This document shows positions 33,617-41,985 of a stretch of DNA of 64,000 bases, one piece after another. The notes under the pieces are model-generated. The model was not told the DNA's origin. It ran no database searches and saw only the letters and a program-made list of their open reading frames with translations. The translations under genes were made by a program, and so were the position numbers. Position 1 is the stretch's first letter. Every line of letters starts with the position of its first letter. Source of the DNA: Bacillota bacterium (GTDB lineage Bacteria > Bacillota > Clostridia > Acetivibrionales > DSM-1351); the NCBI GenBank assembly GCA_023393115.1, contig JAEWMS010000052.1, forward strand, positions 1 to 64,000, written 5' to 3'.

Positions 33617-34858
33617 CTATCTAAAATACGATACCGGAAAAATAATATTTTCTTCTATAGGATTTGCATTGAGCTTCTGATCCTTCAGCATTAAGGCTCT
33701 TTGGGCAGAGTAATGTCCGTAACGTCTTCTTACATCATCAATACATTTTTCTAAAAGCTCTTTTTTCAACCGTCTGTTGTCATCATCAAACAAACTTAGC
33801 TGGGTATATGTATCAGGTGATATAAGGTCGGTAACTCTTACACCGATGGAACGTATAGGCTTATCCCAGGTCCAGTTTTTCAGGAATATATCAAAGGCTT
33901 TTTCTGCTATCTCACTGCTGACAAAGGTGTGGGTACTCAATTGAGCCTGCCTGTCAATGGTTACAAGTTCTTTGTCCCGCACATGTATTTGTATCGTTTT
34001 TCCCTTAAAATAATGTCTTCTAAGTCTTTCAGCAACACTTTCGGAGAGAACATAAAGCAGCATTTTAACATCCTCATTGTTTTCCAAATCACGGGGTGTA
34101 GTCATACTGTTTCCGATACCTTTAATTATGCTTTCGGTGCCCATAATCGAAACTGGAGTGGTGTCCAGGCCGTTGGCAAAGCTCCACAGGTACTCACCCC
34201 ACTTACCAAACATACCCGTGAGAACGGCCGGCGAGACAGTTGCAATATCTCCGATGGTGTAGAGGCCGATTTTAACCAGTTTCCGCCAGGTTGAAGGCCC
34301 AACGTATAAAAGTTCTTTTGCAGGAATAGGCCATATCCTTTGCTTATAATCGTTTGAGCTTATTACAGTAACGGCATCGGGCTTTTTTAGATCGCTCCCA
34401 AGCTTTGCGAATATCTTATTCCAGGAAACGCCAACCGAAACAGTGATTCCGGTCTCGGCAAGCATTCTTTCACGTATTTCATGGGCAATATGTTCACCAT
34501 TTCCGAACAGACCGACCGAATCGGTAACATCAAGCCAGTTTTCATCAATGCCGAAGGCCTCAATCTTATCGGTATAATCCTTGTAGATATCTCTTGCAAG
34601 CTTTGAAAATCTGAGATATCTATCGTAATTTGGAGGAAGGACAACCAGGTTGGGACACTTTTGCTTTGCCTGCCAGATAGCCTCGCCGGTCTTGATGCCA
34701 AAGCCCTTCGCTATATTGTTTTTTGCCAGAATAATTCCGTGCCGGTGCTCAATGCTGCCGCCTACAGCCACTGGCTTTTCTCTCAGCTCGGGCTGGTACA
34801 GACATTCAACACTTGCATAGAAGTTGTTTAAATCTGAATGTAAAATTACTCTTTCCAT
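33617..34858 (-). CDS. dinB: DNA polymerase IV (Y-family)
   Basis: A 413-residue translesion DNA polymerase. The N-terminal metal motif HSDLNNFYASVE, the second motif GIDENWLDVTD (Asp-Glu pair), and the little-finger domain toward the C-terminus are present. In most homologues the second motif reads SIDEAFLD; here GIDENWLD keeps the acidic pair. GGGGATG stands before ATG 34858. A LexA box lies 25 bases upstream, so SOS induction is expected. Two small genes follow in the operon. Confidence 0.94.
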   Translation of the reverse strand: MERVILHSDLNNFYASVECLYQPELREKPVAVGGSIEHRHGIILAKNNIAKGFGIKTGEAIWQAKQKCPNLVVLPPNYDRYLRFSKLARDIYKDYTDKIEAFGIDENWLDVTDSVGLFGNGEHIAHEIRERMLAETGITVSVGVSWNKIFAKLGSDLKKPDAVTVISSNDYKQRIWPIPAKELLYVGPSTWRKLVKIGLYTIGDIATVSPAVLTGMFGKWGEYLWSFANGLDTTPVSIMGTESIIKGIGNSMTTPRDLENNEDVKMLLYVLSESVAERLRRHYFKGKTIQIHVRDKELVTIDRQAQLSTHTFVSSEIAEKAFDIFLKNWTWDKPIRSIGVRVTDLISPDTYTQLSLFDDDNRRLKKELLEKCIDDVRRRYGHYSAQRALMLKDQKLNANPIEENIIFPVSYFR

Positions 34859-34882
34859 AATGGCATCCCCAATTAATTTAAT

Positions 34883-34896
34883 CGAACATATGTTCT
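34883..34896. promoter_or_regulatory. LexA (DinR-type) SOS box
   Basis: CGAACATATGTTCT matches the Gram-positive consensus CGAAC-N4-GTTCG in 13 of 14 defined-type positions (last G replaced by T). It is 25 bases upstream of dinB on the - strand. Confidence 0.88.
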
Positions 34897-35123
34897 ATTT
34901 TATATTATATGCCCGAATAACGAATTTTACAAATGAAATTATTACAATTTATAGAGATTATATGGGAACGGTTAAATAGCTTTGGCAAAAAACTTATAAT
35001 CACAATTCAAAGGGTATTTGAAATGTTGAAATATGGTAGTAAAAGGGGTAAAATGGTAAACAGATAACAAATATCTTATTAAAAAAGAATGGATATATAA
35101 ATTAACTGAAAAAGTAGGTAATC

Positions 35124-35873
35124 ATGAGGATAATAAAAAAAAGTGCCAGCCTGATTATTGTATTTCTTATTGCACATGTCATACCGATATTATCCAGGAC
35201 TATATCAGGAAGTTTAAATTTCTACAAAAACTATTCTGAACCAATTTATGGACTTATATATGTAATAATCACATATTTATTACAAATATTCTTTACTATT
35301 CTAGTGCTGAAAATCTGTATTAGAGGCAATATTTCCAAGGCGGGTTTTAACTTTGACAATAAAGGCTTGAGTATAAGAATATTAAAAAGATTTATTTTAA
35401 TATGGTCGGTAATAGTAATTGCTTTTTTTGTAATTGCTCTTAATTTGTCACAAGGTTTTGGCAGCTATATCAAAAACTTATGCCCGCCTGATTTTTGTTA
35501 TATACTAAAGGACTTTATCATAGGAGTAATATTGGCTGGTATAAGTGAGGAACCACTATTCCGTAGTTTCGTGGTTTTAACCTTGATCAATTACTGGGAT
35601 GACAGCTTTAAGCTTGGAAAATTAACTGTCCCGCATGTTTCAATAATATCCGGCTTCATTTTTATGACTGCCCATATTGGATATAATCTATACCCATCTT
35701 TTACTATTACACATCTTGACCCACTGCAGTTATTATTTACGTTTATTTTAGGGACTGTTTGGTCAACCATATTTGTAAAAACAAGGAGTTTGTTGTGTCC
35801 TGTTTTAGCACACAGTGGAGCTAATGCTATACAATATGCAGCGGGATATATCACTTCTTTTATTATAAAATAG
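35124..35873 (+). CDS. CPBP-family intramembrane metalloprotease
   Basis: A 249-residue membrane protein with about seven hydrophobic segments. Catalytic motifs are GISEEPLFRSF (EExxxR), FMTAHIG (FxxxH) and LAHSGANA (HxxxN/D-like). The family cleaves or processes prenylated or signal peptides and is often linked to bacteriocin immunity; a specific role is not predictable. Its ribosome site AGTAGG is modest. It is unlike the nonsense-interrupted relative that follows. Confidence 0.85.
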   Translation: MRIIKKSASLIIVFLIAHVIPILSRTISGSLNFYKNYSEPIYGLIYVIITYLLQIFFTILVLKICIRGNISKAGFNFDNKGLSIRILKRFILIWSVIVIAFFVIALNLSQGFGSYIKNLCPPDFCYILKDFIIGVILAGISEEPLFRSFVVLTLINYWDDSFKLGKLTVPHVSIISGFIFMTAHIGYNLYPSFTITHLDPLQLLFTFILGTVWSTIFVKTRSLLCPVLAHSGANAIQYAAGYITSFIIK

Positions 35874-35941
35874 TTACATATTCTTTAATAACGCGCAAAA
35901 GGGTTTTAATCCATACATAAGATAAAGGAGCTTTTAAAGAA

Positions 35942-36574
35942 ATGTTTTTAAATCTTGATAGTGGAGTACTGTATTTATTTCAGAAAATAGTTCTACTTAT
36001 TGTTCAAATAGCATTGTCTTAGGCTATTCCGTTTGTCTGGCATATCATTTTTCATAGAAAATTAAAAGGATTCCCAGAGTATATAGGAATAAAAAAAGCA
36101 CCCGGAAAATCGTTTCTTTCGGCTGCAAAGATTACTGCTATAGCATACATATTTACAATAGCTTATTTCATAATTTTAAAAATTAACGGTGGAATGGAAA
36201 TCAGCCCATTGCAGGAACCCTATGAAAAATATTCACCGGTTGTATTGGTGCTTGCATCTGTTATATTCGGATTAAACGCCGGAATAACTGAGGAGATATT
36301 CTTCCGTGGCTTTATAGCAAAAAGATGCATTAATAAACTTGGATTTTCAAAGGGGAATTTATTACAAGCTTTTATTTTTGTTTTTCCGCATTTAACTACC
36401 TTCGGCACAGCACCTACTTTTGAGGTGATTGTAGGAGTTATAAACGCTGGTGTACTGGGATATGGTTTTGGTTACATAATGGAGAAAAAAGCCAACGGCA
36501 GTATTATACCATCAATTGTTCTTCACACAATAGTCGATATTGTTGCAGTTCCGATAAGTTTGTTTATACTATAA
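35942..36574 (+). pseudogene. CPBP-family protease interrupted by amber codon
   Basis: A single frame of 210 codons from ATG 35942 to 36574 is broken only by TAG at 36020-36022 (codon 27). After it, the frame continues through a hydrophobic N-terminal half and intact catalytic motifs EEIFFRGF, FVFPHLT and VLHTIVD. AAAGGAG lies upstream of the first ATG. Internal ATG 36194 could restart a shortened product. Nonsense mutation, sequencing error or TAG decoding are possible; nonsense mutation is simplest. Confidence 0.75.
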
Positions 36575-36655
36575 ATTGCATCATATAGAGCTAATTAGAT
36601 TAATCCGGGCTAATTTACATAATTTAATTAAGAATTAGCAAAAGGGGGATGAGGA

Positions 36656-36973
36656 ATGGTTTATGTCGCTTTACTAAGGGGAATAAATGTTGGCGGAAAA
36701 AATAAAATTGATATGAAGCTCCTGAAAGAAACCTTTGCACGAGCAGGTATGGAATCGGTGAGCACTTATATTAATTCTGGCAACGTGATTTTTATCGATA
36801 AGAAGCATACAAAGGCGCAAATTTCAGAACTTCTCCAAGAAGCTATTTTTAAGGATTTTCAGTTAGATATAAAGGTGTTGGTGCGCGATATAAGTGATTT
36901 TGAGAATATGATGAAGGTATTACCAGAATCATGGAAAAATGATGAAATTATGAAAGAGCTACATGATGCTTAG
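36656..36973 (+). pseudogene. truncated DUF1697 protein
   Basis: This 105-residue frame matches the N-terminal part of DUF1697 proteins (YVALLRGINVGGKNKIDM, STYINSGNVIF), normally about 180 residues. It diverges after LPESWKNDEIMK and stops a few residues later. No continuation is seen in the downstream frames, so the C-terminal third appears deleted. A strong GGGGGATGAGG precedes it. A terminator follows at 37003. Confidence 0.7.
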
Positions 36974-37002
36974 TTAAAAACCAGCAAAGTAGCTTGTAAA
37001 GT

Positions 37003-37032
37003 CAAACGCACATCCAGGCAATGTGCGTTTTT
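37003..37032 (+). terminator. Rho-independent terminator
   Basis: AAACGCACAT and ATGTGCGTTT pair around a seven-base loop (ccaggca), then TTAATA. It follows the truncated DUF1697 frame. Confidence 0.75.
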
Positions 37033-37202
37033 AATAATATATATAAATGAGCAAGCAATAATTAGTTGAAAATAATTAGTGAAAAACTGAAAGGAAGGTT
37101 ATAAAATAGTTCTAAAGGTTGAAAGAAAATATATACACGAGGAGGTACCGAGCTCGCCATTTCTATCGTGACTATCTTTGAAATGCTGAGCATGGGGCAT
37201 AT

Positions 37203-37889
37203 ATGAAAAAATATAAATACGAAACACACACTCATACATCTGAAGTAAGCAAATGCTCCAGAATATCAGCAGTCAAACTTGTACAGTTTTACAAGGAAAT
37301 TGGATACAGCGGGGTTTGTATAACAGACCACTTTTTTAACGGAAATACCACTGTCCCCGGTAATTTGTCCTGGTCAGAGCGTGTTGACCTGTTTTGTAGG
37401 GGATATCGGAACGCATACCAAGAGGGACAGAGAATTGGAATAGATGTGTTTTTCGGTTGGGAGTATTCTTATCTGGGCACCGATTTGTTAACATACGGCC
37501 TTGATAAGGAATGGCTGCTCAACCATCCTGAAGTACTCAGTATTGATATAAACCAATATTGTGACCTTGTACACAAGTATGGTGGATTTATTGTACATGC
37601 CCACCCCTTTCGCGAGGATTTTTACATTGATATGATCAGATTATTGCCTCGAAAGGTGGATGCTGTTGAAATAGATAATGCATGCAGACCTGATTTTGAA
37701 AATAAATTGGCCAATCAATACGCTGATAACTATAAGCTGTTAAAGTCAGCAGGTTCGGATAATCATATGGGCAACCTCAATAGATTTTCAGGCTTGAAGC
37801 TATCAAGGGCACTGGATAATGTGAATGATATGGTTAGTTCAATCAAAAAGAGTGAAGTAGTATTGTTTTCAGAATATGTAAATTTTTAA
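37203..37889 (+). CDS. PHP-domain metal-dependent phosphoesterase-like protein
   Basis: A 228-residue PHP-fold protein. Metal-binding residues are visible in ETHTHTSEVSKCS at the start, ITDHF, the HAHPFRE segment, and SAGSDNHMGN near the end. PHP proteins hydrolyse phosphoesters (histidinol phosphate, nucleotides, polymerase proofreading). The nearest ribosome site is GGGG just before the ATG; the upstream 200 bases hold no other gene. Specific substrate is unknown. Confidence 0.82.
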   Translation: MKKYKYETHTHTSEVSKCSRISAVKLVQFYKEIGYSGVCITDHFFNGNTTVPGNLSWSERVDLFCRGYRNAYQEGQRIGIDVFFGWEYSYLGTDLLTYGLDKEWLLNHPEVLSIDINQYCDLVHKYGGFIVHAHPFREDFYIDMIRLLPRKVDAVEIDNACRPDFENKLANQYADNYKLLKSAGSDNHMGNLNRFSGLKLSRALDNVNDMVSSIKKSEVVLFSEYVNF

Positions 37890-37942
37890 ACAAAATCCAT
37901 TACAATTATGTACGCCATATGTGCGTAGATTGGAGGTCAATA

Positions 37943-38455
37943 ATGATTATACGTCAGGAACAACCAGCCGATTATGATGAAATATATGAACTTGTGAAGA
38001 AATCATTTGCTACATCAACTAATGATGGGGAATGGGATTATTTGAATGAGATCAGGAAAAAGGATACCTTTATTCCGAAGCTTTCATTGGTTGCAGAAAA
38101 CGATGACGGAAAATTGGTAGGACAGATCGTATTATATAAAACCAATATTACTGCACCTGATAAAGTTTATACTGAGTTGCTGCTATCTCCCATAAGTGTT
38201 CACCCCGATTTTTTTCGGAAAGGCATCGCCCGTGCAATGATGATGGAAGCCTTCCGAATTGCAGTAGATATGGGATTTACTGCTGTATTCCTCTGTGGTG
38301 ATCCGGAATTTTATCATAAGTTTGGTTTTAAGGGTACATATGAATATGGCATATATCATATTCAAGATGAAACCAAAAAAGCCGAGTGGTGCATGGCTCT
38401 GGAATTGATACCGGGTGCACTGTCGGGAAAAGCCGGAACTGTAGACATACAATAA
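37943..38455 (+). CDS. GNAT family N-acetyltransferase
   Basis: A 170-residue YhbS-type acetyltransferase. SPISVHPDFFRKGIARAMM is the acetyl-CoA binding strand-loop-helix and FLCGDPEFYHKFGFK is characteristic of the YhbS subgroup. ATG 37943 follows GGAGGTCAATA; an earlier in-frame ATG is unsupported. Substrate unknown. It precedes a hypothetical gene by 24 bases. Confidence 0.86.
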   Translation: MIIRQEQPADYDEIYELVKKSFATSTNDGEWDYLNEIRKKDTFIPKLSLVAENDDGKLVGQIVLYKTNITAPDKVYTELLLSPISVHPDFFRKGIARAMMMEAFRIAVDMGFTAVFLCGDPEFYHKFGFKGTYEYGIYHIQDETKKAEWCMALELIPGALSGKAGTVDIQ

Positions 38456-38479
38456 TTAAATGTTACCGGGAGGATTCAC

Positions 38480-39607
38480 ATGAAAAAATATAACGTCAAT
38501 TTAGCTGATTTTACTTCCAGGGGACAGATTGAATACGAGATTAGAGATAATATGCTTTATATGACGAATAAGCGTTCAATACCCACCCAACGCTTTGATG
38601 CGGAACATCTGTCCATAAACTCGTATGTGGGTCTGCCTGACAAATACAAATTACCTTTACGAATTGACATAACAGCAAAAATAGATGCTCCCGGCCTGTA
38701 TTTACTTATAGGCAACGGACATGTTAATTTCGGCACCTTATGGTCCGATAACAGGCGTATTGATGATATCGCAGCTCCAAACCGAAAAACGAAATTCTTT
38801 CATAATTCTATGCCTTTGAATGAATTTATTGAAATAACTTTAATTTACGACATGAAAGAAATGCAAATACTGATTAACGGCGAGGAAAGGTATTATTCAC
38901 AGAAAGAAAGATATATGAAATCTCCGACATTCAGAGATATGAGCGAGGGTGGTTTTGAAATAAAAATAACCTGTGATAAGCTGGCTAATTTGTGTATTAA
39001 ATCAGTTTCGGTAACGGAGTATGACAATTCCTGCGGAATTGTTCATTCTGAAATGGAACTGCCGGCTGCAGTTACAAAGAATATCGCTATTGAAGCCGGG
39101 GAAAAACCAACCTTTGAGAAATGTATATCACTTCTGCCCGAGAATATTAAGAGGGAAATTATTAGTATTGATGAATACCTAAAAACCTCAAAACCATTGA
39201 AATTTAAAAGGCAGCTTGAGAAAAACGGAAATAAAATAACGTATGTAGCTGCCGAGTATGGCTTGTCCTATGCCATATATTTAAGCAATGAGGTTTTTGA
39301 TCACTCTTTGCAATGGTACCTGATAACCAATGGTAAGCCCGAGACCTGGCATCGGAAAGCCAATATAATGGAAGAGACTCTTGACAGCCTGGCAGGGAAG
39401 ATTCCCGATTTTGCAGACCGCATGTTTAGCAATTTGGATGAATGCGTAGGATGTTATAAAGCCTGCCTGGCGCGAACGAAATATAAGTTTCATAATAAGC
39501 AGAAAGCAGTTTGTCATGGTAAGTTGAAATTTAAAATGGACGCTTCCGGCTTTGAAGATGTCCGCACGTTTTTAAATGAAGTTAGTAATCTCTGTTTCAG
39601 AAAATGA
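38480..39607 (+). CDS. hypothetical protein, 375 residues
   Basis: Not recognised. The first half has a beta-rich pattern that resembles a LamG- or carbohydrate-binding-like jelly roll (YVGLPDKYKLPLRIDITAKI, LIGNGHVNFG). The second half includes a Cys-rich segment CVGCYKACLARTK and may be a separate domain. There is no signal peptide. A strong GGGAGG precedes the ATG. Its 3' end overlaps a phosphatase fragment. The GNAT neighbour gives no clear functional clue. Confidence 0.65.
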   Translation: MKKYNVNLADFTSRGQIEYEIRDNMLYMTNKRSIPTQRFDAEHLSINSYVGLPDKYKLPLRIDITAKIDAPGLYLLIGNGHVNFGTLWSDNRRIDDIAAPNRKTKFFHNSMPLNEFIEITLIYDMKEMQILINGEERYYSQKERYMKSPTFRDMSEGGFEIKITCDKLANLCIKSVSVTEYDNSCGIVHSEMELPAAVTKNIAIEAGEKPTFEKCISLLPENIKREIISIDEYLKTSKPLKFKRQLEKNGNKITYVAAEYGLSYAIYLSNEVFDHSLQWYLITNGKPETWHRKANIMEETLDSLAGKIPDFADRMFSNLDECVGCYKACLARTKYKFHNKQKAVCHGKLKFKMDASGFEDVRTFLNEVSNLCFRK

Positions 39608-39953
39608 AGATATATCAAATTGTCTGGCTGTTTTTGGGTTTAGTGCGAATTTTGATAATATCCAGAGATACTATAAGGAATGGAGCTGTATTTTTGATAA
39701 TGCAAAAAAGGCAATGCCGCTAATGTCGCCAGCTTTGAATATATGCAACGTTGCGCGGGGACGTACAGATTTCTTTATTAATTTCGGAAGCAGTGTGGAA
39801 GGACACGCCGCTGCGGCATTTATTCTAAAAAATGCCGGTGGGATAGTATATAATTATGATTTTTCAGAATGGAATCACAATATTAAAGGAATTATTGCAA
39901 CAAATAGAAGTGTAAGTTTGAAAACAAAATATAAAACATATATATGTATTTAA
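39576..39953 (+). pseudogene. C-terminal fragment of inositol monophosphatase-like protein
   Basis: A 125-residue frame resembles the C-terminal half of the IMPase family: ICNVARGRTDFFINFG, then GHAAAAFILKNAGGIVYNYDF matches the usual region before the last helix. The N-terminal half with metal-binding DPIDGT is missing, and the Asp of the usual PWDxAAG is not present. It has no proper start and overlaps the previous gene by 32 bases. I read it as a decayed remnant. Confidence 0.55.
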
Positions 39954-39980
39954 TTTATTACCCGTTAGGAGAAAACTCTT

Positions 39981-40877
39981 ATGGAAGCAGTAAAATCAGG
40001 TGCTTTTAAAATGCTGGTAATTTTTATTTTAGTAATTATATTTTCAGCCGCATTTGCCATTTTTGTTCATGCCGTTGTCCCTGCACCGGTTGCTGTGGAA
40101 AATTTAGACGGTGTTTTAGTTAAGTTGATTGGATTTCCAGCCGTAGCGACAGGTTACTTTATTTTATTGTATATTCAATGTGCCATTACTATAAGATACA
40201 TATGTAAAAATAACAGAACCTCTTATATGCAATCCGGTATACGATTAGGTATATCATTTGCGCTGATTTACCTTGTCGCAATGCAGGAGGTTTTTGTTGA
40301 AGGTTCACCTTTTGCGGAATACGGACCGGAGTTTATACGTTATCAATTTTTTATGGGTTTGGGGGATGCAATACCTGCTTTTATATTACGTATAATCGTA
40401 GCAAGATTTACAATAATTAATCATAACAACAAAACGGATTTGGTAAAGGGCCTCAATAAAAAGGAAAGAGTGTACGCCATAAGTATTATCACATTGAGCT
40501 TTATAACTGAAAGAACTGTGGCATATGAAACAGGTATTGTCGCCAGCAACTGCGATACATATACAATCCCGTGCTACATATGGACAGCTTTATTTGGAAT
40601 AGTATTGGGATTCATTTATACTATCTTGTATCCTTTAATATCAAATGGGCGTAATGCTTTTCTTATGCCTATAAGCTTCAGCTTGATTATCGGGCTGAAC
40701 TGGATTATTTTTAATAGCTTTATGGGGTTGATATTAAAGAATACAATGCCGCAAATGTTACTAAGGAGCGGATTGGATGTTATGGTTTTATTCATTGACA
40801 GTTATATTATAGAAAAAATTATTATAAAAAAAGAACAAATGTTCACTCTAATAAGCAAAGAAAAAAGCGACCTCTAA
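39981..40877 (+). CDS. polytopic membrane protein, unknown function
   Basis: A 298-residue protein with about eight predicted membrane segments, starting with a hydrophobic signal-anchor-like stretch (MLVIFILVIIFSAAFAIFV). Conserved-looking charged positions are few; no transporter or protease motif is identifiable. TAGGAG precedes ATG 39981. A terminator overlaps its stop codon. It does not share a recognisable family with neighbours. Confidence 0.68.
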   Translation: MEAVKSGAFKMLVIFILVIIFSAAFAIFVHAVVPAPVAVENLDGVLVKLIGFPAVATGYFILLYIQCAITIRYICKNNRTSYMQSGIRLGISFALIYLVAMQEVFVEGSPFAEYGPEFIRYQFFMGLGDAIPAFILRIIVARFTIINHNNKTDLVKGLNKKERVYAISIITLSFITERTVAYETGIVASNCDTYTIPCYIWTALFGIVLGFIYTILYPLISNGRNAFLMPISFSLIIGLNWIIFNSFMGLILKNTMPQMLLRSGLDVMVLFIDSYIIEKIIIKKEQMFTLISKEKSDL

Positions 40878-40890
40878 ATTAGAGGTTTTT
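40870..40890 (+). terminator. short terminator overlapping a stop codon
   Basis: ACCTCT and AGAGGT flank a five-base loop, followed by TTTT. It includes the TAA of the membrane protein gene. Confidence 0.6.
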
Positions 40891-41205
40891 CAGATATTCC
40901 TGTAATTATTATTTCAGCAAAGGACATGATTGGAACCAAAATTGATCTTTTGAAAATGGGCGCTGATGACTGACTACATAACCAAGCCCTTTGATCTGGG
41001 AGAGGTTGGTCTTACACTATGGGGATATTGTGCTGGAAGACAACGCCAGGAGGATTACAGTAAACTCAAATCCAGGAGCAAAGCTTCCACCGGCTTGGGA
41101 CTATCCATAGTTAAGCTTTTAACCGAACAGATGGGCGGCACCGTAGGTGCAAGTTTAATTGGGAATTATATTGCAATACGGGTGGAGTTGCCTTTATACC
41201 ATTGA
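40884..41205 (+). pseudogene. fused remnant of response regulator and histidine kinase
   Basis: Two pieces remain in different frames. The first (to TGA 40971) reads GFSDIPVIIISAKDMIG and LLKMGADD, the end of a receiver domain. After a frame jump, DYITKPFDLGE continues the same domain, including its conserved Lys. Then the sequence passes to KASTGLGLSIVKLLTEQMGG, the G2 box of a histidine kinase ATPase, and ends. Everything between those parts is deleted. Confidence 0.75.
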
Positions 41206-41352
41206 AAATAAGGATATAAATAGGGACCGGCATCCAATGTGTTCAGCACTAGATGCAGATCCCTGTTGAGGAAAGGAGCTTTTTCTTTATCCTGAGGGGG
41301 TCACTTTATTACTGCCCCCAAGTAACCTATTTCTTATTACATATAGTTTATC

Positions 41353-41766
41353 TTATACTGCATTGTGAACAAATGAAGCAATTGAATCAAGTGGAATGTC
41401 AGTTACCGAACCAACAGAGAAGACCGGGAATCCATCAAAGCCACCGGCTGATTTCCCTTTTCCGCCTCCACCGAAGCCTGAGCCTCCGCAACCGGCTCCA
41501 CCGCCGAAATTGCTACCAAAGAACCCAGTGTCTCCGCCACAGGAACCTCCAAAATTACCGATTCCGTTGCATGCATTCCCGAGAGCACATCCTGGGGCAG
41601 GACCTATTCTGGTTATTAATCTTACAAAGCAATCATTAACAGACAGTATTACACCTGTAAAGCCCGAGCCCGACTGTCCGCCGCTTTTTGTAAAGATGGT
41701 AACCGTCTCTCCGATATAGTTGCATAGCAGAGATTCGAGATTGCCGCCATTTAAATTGTTTGACAT
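41353..41766 (-). CDS. glycine-rich hypothetical protein, possibly spore associated
   Basis: A 137-residue protein. Residues 1-50 form a hydrophobic beta-rich domain (LLCNYIGETVTIFTKSGGQSG, then TGVILSVNDCFVRLITRIG). The middle (about 60-105) is Gly- and Cys-rich with many GG runs. The C-terminus is short and hydrophobic. This layout resembles small spore-coat or inner-membrane assembly proteins of clostridia. The ATG at 41766 follows AAAGGATG. The gerA operon is divergent and 220 bases away. Confidence 0.65.
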   Translation of the reverse strand: MSNNLNGGNLESLLCNYIGETVTIFTKSGGQSGSGFTGVILSVNDCFVRLITRIGPAPGCALGNACNGIGNFGGSCGGDTGFFGSNFGGGAGCGGSGFGGGGKGKSAGGFDGFPVFSVGSVTDIPLDSIASFVHNAV

Positions 41767-41985
41767 CAAATTACATCCTTTCTTGATTATTTATATCAAC
41801 TAATACATTATTATGTAAACTACATTGAAAATGTTACACTTTTGTGTATAAAAGAATTAGCTTTTGTCTAAAATTGATTCTTTTATCATTACATTCCGCG
41901 TTTTCAATTATAAAAAGGAATACTTATATAAGTGTGTTGATAAGATGAGTGAAAAGAAAAATAAAAACGCATCAATTTTTTTGTA

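Noticed and set aside
37144..37156. GGTACCGAGCTCG resembles a cloning-vector polylinker
   Set aside because: Only 13 bases match, flanks do not, and the region reads on normally; chance or convergence is likelier than vector contamination.
40884..41205. Hybrid two-component signalling gene
   Set aside because: The receiver and kinase pieces are in different frames with most domains missing; a decayed remnant fits better.
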